Made by a program: the position numbers and the translations under genes. A stretch of 64,000 nt of DNA, from NCBI GenBank assembly GCA_029465975.1, contig CM055761.1, forward strand, positions 4,349,323-4,413,322, given 5' to 3'. The notes under the pieces were generated by a model. The model saw only the letters and a program-made list of their open reading frames with translations, did not search any database and was not told the DNA's origin. Positions 1 through 12,300 of the stretch are shown piece by piece (position 1 is the first letter of the stretch; every line of letters starts with the position of its first letter). Source of the stretch: Dallia pectoralis. Its lineage: Eukaryota > Chordata > Actinopteri > Esociformes > Umbridae.

Positions 1-68
1 ATATGGGGGCAGTACTGGGGTGTCAGGGAGGGAATGGGCGAGACGTTTGTGTGTTTCTTTTAAAACAG

Positions 69-140
69 GGGATTTTGATGGGGAGCAGTTAGAGCGTCTA
101 ACCAGTAACTGTACGTTTGATGACGTTGTGAGCCTGCCAG
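69..140 (+). other. Candidate internal exon of an unrecognised gene
   Basis: A pyrimidine-containing run ending in AAAACAG precedes a 72-base open block, and the block ends at CCAG followed by GTAAAA, so both splice borders look acceptable. In the frame that leaves 2 bases before and 1 base after, it reads 23 codons: DFDGEQLERLTSNCTFDDVV then SLP. The composition is protein-like, but I do not recognise the family. The frame also stays open past the donor to a TAA at 197-199, so it could be a terminal exon. The rest of the gene would lie left of the window. It may be chance. Confidence 0.22.
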
Positions 141-3100
141 GTAAAACATATGTAGGTTCCTCACTTTGCAAGCCAGCTAATCCAAACGCGTCTCTGTAAA
201 TCGTATTTTTTATTGCCGAATTTTTCTCCCCAACTTTATGACAACCGTGATTTACGATTATGGCCTTTCGTCGTCGCAGCCACTGACAGCAGTCTTAGGA
301 CAGTCGATGGATGTCAAAATTTGTTTCAACCAATTAACCTTACGCTCCTGGAGAGTTGTTCTTACAGGACTTAACTATGAAGTATTTACTAGTAATCAAA
401 ATGCCTCCGTTGAGTATACTGCGGAAAACACAAAGAACAAGGTTGGAACTTTGCGTAGGTAACCGTTATTCTGTTATGCATAGCTGACTTTTGTTAGTGC
501 GGAATATATGGATTTTATTCCATGGTCCATATTTCTTTAAATATTAATAAATATCCTATTAAAACAAACGTGCCATGTTGGGTGCGAGTCACAGTGTGCA
601 CGGACTCTTACGTAATGTTGCCATTGAGATTAGGCCAAAAAGCAGCTGAAGGCATGTGGGGAACAACAGCAGTGTTGCAGAACAGGCATAGCATTAGGTC
701 AGTGCTATCACATAGCCATCCATATTTAATATACAGAACAACAAAAAACAACTGGGTAACCTGACCAGCTTATAGATTCATCCAGTGGTGTAGTCGAGAG
801 CAAACGCGCCCCGATTTTACACTAAAATTATTATCCAAATGTTACGTTTATTAGTGATCGGGAATTGTAGATGTCTGATATTCTGTTATTTTACTTTCAT
901 TTCTATCGGATCATTCCAGAATTCCATTTACTAGTGAATCCAGCTCTGGCTTTAATCTTCTTGTACATGTGACATGGCTCTGTTTTAAGAGCACTGTGGG
1001 CAATTAAACATATTTACACTGAATTATTATTACATGCAATGTTCAACACATGTTTGAACAAATTAATACTTCATGAACACTTACCAAAGAAGAGTAGAAA
1101 TGTAATTAGGAAGGTATTGAGCAACTTGTTGTGCCATGAGTATTACTAGTGATAAATGGATGCCAAAACCATCACAAAAACATTATATTTCATGTTAAAA
1201 TTACCCATTCACATATTTCCATAATTTAATTGAACAAACCCCAAAAATTTGAACAATAGTGTTCGAACACAAACTGTAGTCTGGCCATGTAACACGCACA
1301 GGAAACACATTGTGGCGAGTGGTAATACTCAAAAAACACAAATAAGACTGACCAAGACGACGCCCACGAAACACGAAACAAGCAACAATAACAGAACAGA
1401 AGCACGAGCAGAGAGAAAATATACACAGTGCCGATGCGACGGGATGAGAACTAGGTGTGTGTTTGTCTGTGTGTGTCAAAACAAATTAAATGATAGTTTT
1501 ACCCAGCTATGCCAACCTTCTAGAGAGAACCTGATCTGTTGGTCTTGTCAGATGTAGTCTTCCCTGGTCTGCCAGGTCGTTGTTCTCTGCAAACCACACG
1601 AGTACACACTTCTAAATGCATTCAACAATTGATTAGGGCACCCTTCATGTTTTATCTGCATGTGGTCATAATACGCCAGTAGTACACTTTTGCGAATAGT
1701 TCTGTTTCACAGAAACAGATTAAGTCTCGCCCTGGAGATTGTTTGGTTATCAATCCATCTGAGCAGATACACGTGTGAATACAGCATGTGCTAAACTGTC
1801 CCTGGGGAGATTAAATGGATGAGTGATCAAAAACCGAACTTGTCAATTGAATATCAAACTATAACATTCTCTACGAAAATAAAGCATGCATTTATACAAC
1901 TGAATACAACTGAATACAGCTGATTACAACTGAATACACCTTAATACAACTTACTACGACACCAGATTAACATCCATTTTAGTTGTGTAAACGCCCAACA
2001 AATATCAAACGTTTCAGATTGGGCCGCTCAATTATTAAAAATGTGCATTACATTCTGTAGTTAATTTAGAACTTATCTGTTCATTTCAGAAGTCTCTCAA
2101 ATTTGACAAACAGGAATGATTTGGGCCATTTCAAAAGCCGGCACACTTGGCTTCGATTGTTGGGGATGCAATCCCCAAAGTATTTACATGAACATGTTTT
2201 ATATAGCCGTTAAGTCGCTGGATCAATCAGCTATTGAGTTCCTCTTTTTTAATAGAACAAAGTACCATATCAATGTCTGGTGGGACATTTGCCCCTTTGC
2301 GTTCGAATAAGAGAGAGCTTTGTCTGTCCATTATTGTCAGGAAACATGGTAAACCCTTTCACTGCTAAGATGACTTAACACTGTTAAGTCGACCACGACT
2401 CACTCCCTAAACACCCTTGCTAACGTTAACTTCCTCACACGCACGCACGCAAACAAACCGACGTTGCATACAGTATGCGGCCTACCTTTGATGCACATTT
2501 CTGTTGCCTATGCATCTCGATCCTTCCTGTCCCTTCAAACGTGTACATAGCGTTCAGCGCGAGTCGGTGAGCTTGCATGACTAACAAAACATAGTAGCTT
2601 CGGTGCAAATGTCCTTGCTCTGAAGAATTGGATAAGTGTTTAAACACTGTCGACGGTTCGTTACACAGATGAACATGTAACGCGTCACATTCGTAGCAAC
2701 GCAATCCAGCTCGAGTTTCAATATATAAATACCCGGTAAATTATTGTTTTGACTCAAAGTTGACAGCATTTTAGCGCCAACACTTGTTCAGGTGTTTGAA
2801 TCCCGTCTTCGAAACACAACTGATGATTTACAGGGTTAGACGACACGCCGCGGGCGGAGAGATCCAGAGGGATCTTTTACATGCGACTTATTGACGATGT
2901 GTCATCTAATCACAGTAAACCAGATGCGTATCACAGCGTTTAAATAGTATAAGACCATTTTCCGGTAGGCACACACTGCGTACACACCTATATAAACCCA
3001 CGGCCCCTCTCTCCTCAGAGCACAGAGTGAGTGGACCATTTACCAGCCATCCTGCCCTCAGTCCAACTCAGTGTGAAGGAGCTGGACCCCAGGGGCCTCT

Positions 3101-4261
3101 AACAGACTTCCTCTGCCACTGCTCCTGTCTGCCTGACCCCCCCCCCAATCTGGTGCTTGTAAAGAAAAACTGCCATATTAGGGTTGTCTCCCTCAGGTCC
3201 TCAGACCCACTTTAGTTACTGTTTTCTGCAGATGGTCAAGAGTCAAGTCTAATCTGCTGTGTCTGATTTTAAACACAGATATTCGTCTGATATGCCCGCC
3301 CGCCTTGATTTGCTTCTTAGATTGATGGTGGTTCTAATTTGATCTCTGAATGCTTTTACCTAAAGACGTTTTGACCACAGAGGAAATTAGCTGGAATCCT
3401 GCAGTTTCCTCTTTAGTTTTGTAGTTCCTTTTTATTAAATTACGGTACCTAAAGTAAGTGTAGAAATTGCCCGCAGAGTTAATGTCTGTTCTCTCTGCAT
3501 ATTCTACCATAGAACCGTGCTGTTGAGGTGTAAGTTGCATCACAAAAGTAGTTAAGTTCCCTATAGTCATGTATTATCCCATAGACCACATTTTCTGACA
3601 AATTAAAATGGTTAAACACGTTAATATGACTTATTACTTGCATATTCCAAATTGTGCTAATAAGATGTCTCAACCCAGAGATAGTGCTTAGTAACTTTGG
3701 CAGCAATCACAGCTGTGAATAATCCTACCAACTTTGTACTATTATTATAAAGTTATTATTTTTGCTACTTTTTATTACAATTTGATTGGGGGATTCAATC
3801 TTTACATTACCACTTACTGGCTAGCAACTTGTAGTGTCTGGAATTTGTCGGAAAACATACATTTTACCATTTGCATTTATTTCTATTTTAAGATCAAGTA
3901 TATGATGTAGATGGGTAGAAAGACCATTCAATGTAAATCTTTTTAAGATGTCATTAGAAGGCAGCCAAATAGAAAGACTCTACGTGGAGTTTTTATTTCA
4001 TTTATTTTAAAAAACATACAATACAATGAGACCGCCAAGACACGTTTTAAGAATAGTCTTTTGAGGGGCAGGAACACTTGACAGATAAAACGAAAGATGC
4101 CATGGTGGGCTGAGTTAATGGAGCTCAGAGACTCACAAGGGAACATCCTGACCCTCTGTGGCCCCATTTTGTAAAAGCTTCGTCCCCAATACAGCACAAA
4201 CAATTAAGGGAGGGGCTGTGGCCCTGTGAGTGAGCAAAGGGCAGCTCTAAGTGTGTCAGCG

Positions 4262-4450
4262 TGTAGGCTACGGTGAAGGCTATGGTGAAGGCTTCGATGA
4301 AGGCTACGGTGAAGGCTACGGTGAAAGCTACAGTGCGGTGAAGGCTACGGTGAAGGCTACAGTGAAGGCTACGGTGAAGGCTACGGTACGGTGAAGGTTA
4401 CGGTGCGGTGAAGGCTACGATCAAGGCTACGGTGATGGCTACGGTGCCGC
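4262..4450. repeat. 12-bp minisatellite (GGTGAAGGCTAC units)
   Basis: About 15 imperfect copies of a 12-base unit, with some copies shortened (for example the GTGCGGTGAAGG joints). The unit length is a multiple of three, so the array is open in several frames and creates spurious ORFs. No gene is associated with it. Confidence 0.9.
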
Positions 4451-6540
4451 GGTGCACACATTGCCCGGCCCCTTTCTGCACGTCTTTCAACGACCCTAAA
4501 TTGTCCTGTATGCAGCAGAGTGGAAGAGGTGACAGCTCCCGAAGGCACAGGGACAAAGGCCTGGACGATGAAGGCAGGCCTCACCGTTTCCTGGACTTGC
4601 ACCTGCCTTGTTGGGCTGTTGTTCCGTGGCCACTGGGGGTCACACACACGCCGACAGATCTATACCGACTGCCACTGTACCCCGTCACAAGCCTGCTCTG
4701 CTCGCCCGTTTGTAAATCGGCATTTTGATGACAATTACCAGTGTTGAGATGTTCCTCAATCAATACAGACAGAAAGGGTACCTTTAATAGACGGGGATAG
4801 ACACACTGCTGTCAGCGTGCCGTGTCTCTGAGGCTGACACCCTGTCTGGCGGTGATCAATAATCCACTGCGTGTCTCGATTCACAGACGTAGGCCACACT
4901 CAGAGCCTCTTTCTCTGATATAGCACGCACGGCAACTTAGACATGGTTACCCCCGGTGACACGGTCCTGTCTCCCCGGCAACTCCCCAAGGTGGAAGAAC
5001 CTGCGATGTTACATGTGAGCCGTCTGTCAAAGCAATTTTGTCATCGCAACCCCACACCACACCCCCCAGTCCCCCGTGCGTTCTCCCACTGGTTAGAAAT
5101 GCTGACACACTGCGTTTGAGGTTCCACTGTTATGTTTGGAAGTGATGGAGGCTTTTAGCCTTTAAAAGGGAAAAAAAATATCCGTTTAAGTGCTCGCTCA
5201 AGTGTTCGAATTTCTATTTCACCTGTCAAAGACATCTCTCGGTCACCTTCAGGCTACTCAATGTGTTCCCTTTCTGGTCGACTAGTCCAGCACCCCCCTA
5301 CAACCCCCCCACCTCCCCTCCCCCCTGAGCTTGTGTGCCGACACTGTGTCTTGAATAATATATAAATTACTAATACATACAATATACCACGTTTACATTA
5401 GGAAACGCTCCAATGTGTCACATGCCGTTCATAGTTAAGCTAGGTAAGACCACTGATTATCAGTGGAGCTCAAACCTGAGCGTCGGAGTCGTGTGTGGAG
5501 ACGGTGGTAGCTGGTTGGTGTGCCGGTTGAGGAGAGCTGTGAGTAGCGGTGGCCGGGCGGATCACATTCTCCGGGTGGTCATTAATGTTTCAGACCGTGC
5601 CAGAGGGGGAACGGTAGAGTCACGGTACCGCCAGAGACACTGCCCGGCCTAGATCGCTTTCCTCTCGCTGGCCCATTGTCATCCGGGATGAACGCTGACT
5701 GTAAAGAGTATACACACTGTGTAGCCATGGCAACCAGACCCGATGTGAGGACACTTTACAAGAAAGATAATCTGCCTCATTTCCAGTGAACATACGATAT
5801 ACCACACCGATGTTTTCAATCGGTTAATATGACAATATGAATTAATGATATGAACAGTTTTGGAAAATATCCATATTTTTACAACCAATAGTTGATATTT
5901 TATGTACTATTACCCACATTTTGTTGCGCTATGAAGTAGCCTAGTTAGAGAGATCTACATCTCTATTTTCTAGAGAAAATATATATCAATATATCAATGT
6001 TCAGTGTTCAAACCCACAAATAAACAACTCTCAGTAATATCACTTTATATTTCTGAAAAAACGACCTGCATCAACATTCTCCCCCTAATGAAAAAAATGC
6101 CTATCAAGTACAAAAACATATGAAAGTATGCACGTAAGTCACGTTAGATGTCAGCATCCGCTAAATGATTTTAACGTAAATGTAGAAATGTCCACCACAG
6201 CTACAAGAAATCAAATCCATTTTGAGTGGTGTTGGTTAGATACATCTGTGGGAGCTGAAATTTAGAAAGCACTCACGTAAAACACTCTACATAAATTAGA
6301 AAAGCGAGCCATACAAACGCAAAGATTAGCAAAAGGTTGCCGAAATAATTTCACAAGTGTTTGTTTATCTCAGTTGTTATACCAATAATCAGAAAGTGGA
6401 AGCGCCATCACACCACCCAACCATTGGCAAAACGTCTGACACCAAAAATGCAGTACTCGAACAAAATGAGACTCACGAAAGAAGCCACAGAGATGTCAAC
6501 AGGCACTGTGAAGGAGTTATAGAGTTGGAACTGTTGGAAC

Positions 6541-6995
6541 AGGACGCACCATCCTCTGCCACTCAAGACACACCATCTCTGCAACTCAATATACACCATC
6601 TCTGCTACTCAAGACACACCATCTCTGCCACTCAAGACACACCATGTCTTCTACTCAAGACACACCATCTCTGCCACTCAAGACACACCATCTCTTCCAC
6701 TCAAGACACACCATCTCTGCCACTCAAGACACAGCATCTCTGCCACTCAAGACACACCATCTCTGCTACTCAAGACACACCATCTCTGCCACTCAAGACA
6801 CACCATCTCTTCTACTCAAGACACACCATCTTTGCCACTCAAGACACACCATCCTCTGCCACTCAAGACACACCATCTCTGCTACTCAAGACACACCATC
6901 TCTGCTACTCAAGACACAGCATATCTTCCACTCAAGACACACCATCTCTTCCACTCAACACACACCATCTCTGCCACTAAACACACACCATCTCT
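6541..6995. repeat. 23-bp minisatellite
   Basis: About 20 copies of a roughly 23-base unit containing CTCAAGACACACCATCTCT. Units differ mainly at CTGCCA / CTGCTA / CTTCTA / CTTCCA and in a few 1-2 base indels. The 207-codon and 117-codon open frames across it are products of the repeat, which cycles through three frames every three units. Confidence 0.93.
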
Positions 6996-9334
6996 AGCAT
7001 AAAGTATACTACTGGCAGTATCGTCATTGTGTGGTAATGCTTTGAGTCAGCAGAGACTTAAAATTAAGAAAGAATTGGTGGAGCAAAATACAGGGTATTA
7101 TTGCAAGAAAAAATTCTGAGCTTGGAAGAAAATCTACATTCAGCAGAACGATGACCTAAAGCCAAAAGCATCATTGGAGTGTCTCAACACCAGAAAGGTG
7201 AATGTACTACAATAGCCATGTCTCAATGACACAATCTGCCATAGGAGAATGGTCCAAAATCACTTTGTGCTGATATACACCAAATTATATTAATATATTT
7301 TTTGTGTACATTGTGAAAATAATTAACAAAAGAATTGCAATAAAGGCCCCCATGAGAACACAACCCCAACATGATGTATCTACGGATCTACACAGAACCG
7401 AGTCCCAAAAAACATTTATTAAAGGCTCTCGTGGTCTCTGTTTTAACTTATTAAGCTCTTCAAACCACTGTACCGACAGATTTGTATCACAAGCTGCATA
7501 TTCATTGCTCTCCTTATGACGTGGCTCCACCTACAATCGCATGTAGAGAAAACAGTGCCCTCTAGAGGTAGAGTTTGGGCTTAAAGAACAACAGTCTGTC
7601 TTTTAACCAAGGCTCAATTAAATATTTATGTGATGTTGAGCTAATTTTCCTCTTTGGAAAACAAAACAAATCAAGTGTCAATGCATATTGTCGCCTAGAG
7701 TGGGAAGACTCCAAGCAATATGATTGCATTTGAATGCAAATAATATATTATTTGGCACCACTTCATGCAAGTATGTGGTAAATATAATAGTTATTTCCCC
7801 TGTATATGAACCATTCAACTTATTTCTGCAATAGAACCCTCGTCGGGGCCGTCCAGTAAGCTCTGAATTTTGTTCTTTGGCTCTTGGGCAGAAGTGTCTG
7901 GTAGCCACCAGGTACTACAAGCGCCGTAGATAGATAATTGTTTCAGGCCTGAGAGTGAAACAATCATTTGAAGTGAGAGAAATCCCCAAGACTGAAGACT
8001 CTACTGTGTATATTAGCTATGTTGTCTATACGCTTAAAAGTTGCTATTGCAATGCTTCTGCCTGCGTTACAATTTACAATTTAGTGAATAATTAGACAGG
8101 CAGCTAGATTATAGGTTCATATTTTGTCTTTCAACCATGGAAAAAGGCAAAATAAAGATATGTCTTCCCTCTTAGAATAAGAGGTCACAAATGGAAGCCA
8201 TGTGGGTAGCTAAGTGACCAGGAAGTCCAAATATTTCACAGACAAACACACCATGACCCAAGAGAGTAGTGAGACAGTGATGAGTAAGGATTTAGGAATT
8301 AGGAATCAAATCGTTTGAAAAAGTTTTATTCATTCACTGTATGTTGATCACTGCATCAACGAAAAACAATCAGTAATACCAACGTAATCTTATTGATTAA
8401 TTAGTTAAATAAAGTCGATAAGTTAAATCGGTTGCTTCCTTCATCCAGCTACTGCATTACCCTCAATTTTCTTCATCACGTAACATCTTGGAGACAATAT
8501 ATTTTTTGTTAAAGAATGTACGCAGCGTTTTAAAAATGCCACTAATGTTTTGACCAAACATTTACCTCTAGACATCTTTTAGACCTACACAGAGTTCTAA
8601 TGTGCTGTTGTGTGCAGTTTGACGTTCAGTACTGTAGGAAACAGGCACCCCATCACGACAATCATCAGCCTCCAATAAGAAACGAAATCAGAGTCAACAG
8701 CGCACACGGAGGCCGGTTTCCTGTCTGCACGTATATTTGCTCATGGCTTTTGTTTCGAGGTTTGCTTTCATCATGGACTAATACACAGAGCAAACCTATC
8801 CTAACCAGCAGCTGCTGGCTAAATCCTACCGTTTAAACAGTCTCTAGCTCGCCCCGGCTATGTATCTGAAATCAGGACCAAGGAGAGCTGACCTTTTATT
8901 ACAGCTCAGTTCACTGCGACTCAGCACTGGCTCTTCCAAATAACAGTGTCTGTTGGGCATTCGATGTTCGAGGGGAACTTTACTTCTCTATAAATGGATC
9001 ATTGTAACGACTCAGCGACACACCCAGCCCACCACCTGCAGTCAGTTTAGTGATTTATTCTCACTACACAGGCGGAACATTCCAGACAGTTCCGTTGTCT
9101 CCGGCTACCATGTAGCACTGGTTTAATCCTATTACATCTTAGGCACATGGGGTTTGCTAAGAGGTTTACCGAGAGATCAGGGCACCTCGTCCACTACAAA
9201 TATTACACTGCGTCAGTATCTATCTTGTGTACTTCTTGGCAATTATTTACTTATTAATAGTACTTATATTATCGTAACATTTTTTATTAAAGTTCAGACC
9301 CCACCAGGACTGCTTGTCAGGAGCAAGGAAGAGG

Positions 9335-12300
9335 ATGGCTCACCAGATGCAGGATGTAATCCTGAGATGGGTAAGCTAACACGCTAACAGTAGCTTGTTT
9401 TGTTAGGACTGAACAACATTAACGCAACTACTAGTACAACTAACTACTAGAAAATATGCTTTGAGATACGTCATACTGTTAGTACTGTCATATTGAATCT
9501 TTACAGCGAAAAGCTGTCATGGAGGGCGGTTTGAGGTCAGAGGACCACGAACTTTTCCAAAACGCTGGCCTGACATGTATCAAACAGGGTGATACAGCAA
9601 AACTGGCGGATTTCATTCAGGATGAAAAGAACCAGGTACATGCCGAGATATTTCTCAATATTCTGTGTAAATTTACATTCACTGTCACGGTCTGCTATGG
9701 TGTAGTACAGATTGAATGAGGCAGGCAGAGTGGATGATCACATTTGCGGTATTTATTTACCCGGCAAGGAAAAACAAACAAGTAGACAACGAACGGAAAA
9801 AACGAAACACCGTAAGGAAAATAAAGTGTGCACAGATGCGACTACTAATTTAAACAAAAAAGCAATGTTGAAAACACAACACTCACCTACAAGGGCACGT
9901 AACATTGAAATAATGAGAAGCAAAACACTACATCTGCAGTGAATTTAAATAGTCTAACAGAAAGCGAATCACCGGAACGAATAACACCCACTGGCCCACT
10001 AAAAACAGACCCACCGAAAATAAACCGTGGTCCCGACAAACGACTCGGAGTGAGAACGAAAGTTTCCCACCCGTGACATCCTCTTCAATGTTTAATCACG
10101 ACAACGCTACGGCAACAAATCCGGCCTACTTTGGCTCCGTCAACCAGGACATTGCCGCCAAAACCTAGGAGTGTGCGTTCCAACCACAACTGACTTGTCA
10201 GGCACACCTCCGAAGCTATAACTTAGAAACACTGTTAAACATCATCATTGGTGGTCAGCCAAACACCTAAGACAGTACTGCGTATAAATGATCAATAACT
10301 TCTGTGTCTTGTTTGTATCATCAATAAAACTTGAAATGTGGGGATAGGAAAAACACAAGATGTATTAAAGAGTACTGTAGACATATTATTGGTCCCACAG
10401 GCTGTACTGAAGAGGGGCACAGTCACACTGAGGTCTCCACTCCGACAACAAGTCTACTCTTACAGCTAACAGTATAAGACACGTTATTACATCGCCACCG
10501 TGGAGTTACAAGTGCATCCCAAATAGAACACTACTTCCCACATGGTCTGCTAATTTTGACAGGAGCACGAAGAATACCGTTTGGGACTCGTACATAATAA
10601 CGATGGCCACTCTCTGCCTCTACTCAGAGCTTGTTGTTTGCCGGTCGACCTAAAGGTGTGAGGACTGATCCAGCCGATATCCTGTCAGATTTCTCGCTCC
10701 ACTGGTGGTAACCCTGTTTGTAAAGCCTCTTCTCTAAGTGCCCTTGGGTGTCCCACCTCTCCACGCCTTTCTGTCCTCTACACTTACATCAGAATATGTT
10801 ATGGTGGTTTTTCTGTGTTTTTCAGCGGCCTAGAGCCTCAGAGGGTTTCTGTCTGGTAAATAACAAAAATTGACTCACAAATGAGAAATCTGTGGCCTTA
10901 AATTGCGACATCAAGGATTGTTGTCTGTATTGAAAGAATATTAGTTTCAAAATGAAATTAATTAACTTTTTAATATATTTTGAGGGTTGGGATTGAAGTA
11001 CGATGGTATGGCTCTTATAACACGACTCACTCAACTAAGCACAACTGGCACGCACCTACCAAAAAATAAACTTCTGGTCACAATGACTCAGCTGAACTAA
11101 TGATACAAAATATTGAAGCTTTATACTTTGCAAGGATATCCACAATGGGTTATTGGTAAGGTGGACATTTGCAAAAGGGCAATACACGTGTGCAAATGTA
11201 ATCAGCTTCCTTTCAATAAGAGGAGACACAGCATGTAATACATTTGTAAATCATTTTCATTATGACGAATACTAATATTTATCTCACTCAGGGCATAGTG
11301 GAGTCTATGGGCTGTGGCCTTCTGGCTCCCCTAGTGGCCGAGGTACTGACGAACAAGTCCTCAACATGTCACGCTGTCATCATACATCTGGCCACGGTAT
11401 GCAAGCACTATCAGCTTAACAAATGTCACTGGGACTCAACTGTGAGCGGATAAACAGTAACGTGTAACTCTTCTCACGCAGACATGCAGCCCGACAGAAC
11501 TCATACATGTTTTGCTCGGTCAAGTAGATGACCCTCATCCGGACCTTATCGCTGATACCATCATACTTCTGGCTCCGCATCTTCAAACAGGTAATACTGA
11601 CCAGTGGTACACTTACTAACAGATAACCCACCGCACTGTGTTGTCGATGTGCAGAGAATGGTGTTTGCTGCCCTCTGCTGGAAATGTAGAGTATGTTCAT
11701 CTTAATGATGCCATCTACCGAAAACAAATCAGAAACAAGTTAATTCAACCTGTACATACAACATTACCTTAATTACTTATTAATTACTTACTAACCCCGT
11801 ACTGGTAAATGTCTCCCTGTCTCTTCCAGTGCTGCTGCGACTGGGTGAGAAGAAGGCTCCCTGGATAGGCTTGACACTAGCGGCACTACAAAAACAGATT
11901 GCCCGGCTGCCGGTGCCTTACACGAAGGAGCAGGAGGCGGAGGACGCGTACGGGCTGTGCACCTGCTGCTCCGCCCTTATCAAGCTTATAGAGCCATTTG
12001 TGGAGGAAGTTAACAAGAAGGACAATAGCAGGGATGGAGACACTGCTTTAGATAATCCGCTAAAGGCCGAGCTGCTCAAGTTGTAGGTGTCTGTCTAAGT
12101 GTTTGGTTGGATATGTTAGTTGATAAATGTTTTTCCAGGATTCGTTACTTAGACGTAATGATTTCTATTTTCTCAACAGCTGCATGGGGATTTTAAGGGA
12201 CCCACTCCTTCAAGCACAGCTAGATCAGTCTATCGACGTTGATAAACAGTCTCAACTGTGGCACTTTGCTAAAGGCATTGTGGTAAGTCGGCCCTATGGC

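Larger units (their letters stand above)
1..9334. other. Gene-poor left flank upstream of glmn
   Basis: I found no supported gene here. All open frames are short and have no recognisable domain. In human the next gene beyond GLMN is RPAP2, head-to-head with it, but no zinc-binding RPAP2-like exon could be read on the minus strand. The stretch holds two minisatellites (4262-4450 and 6541-6995), one candidate exon at 69-140, and otherwise A+T-rich sequence. A TATA-like run sits near 2990 with no gene after it. Confidence 0.6.

Noticed and set aside
2985..3060. TATA-like promoter (CCTATATAAACCC) with a downstream open frame
   Set aside because: The following 62-codon frame has no homology I recognise and no splice partner. 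TATA-like strings are common by chance in A+T-rich DNA.
6357..6997. 207- and 117-codon open frames
   Set aside because: Both run across the 23-bp minisatellite and change only by frame. The non-repeat leading part shows no recognisable features.
9712..9942. 76-codon frame in glmn intron 2
   Set aside because: Lys/Thr/Asn-rich composition typical of A-rich non-coding DNA. There is no domain, and it lies between two well-supported glmn exons.
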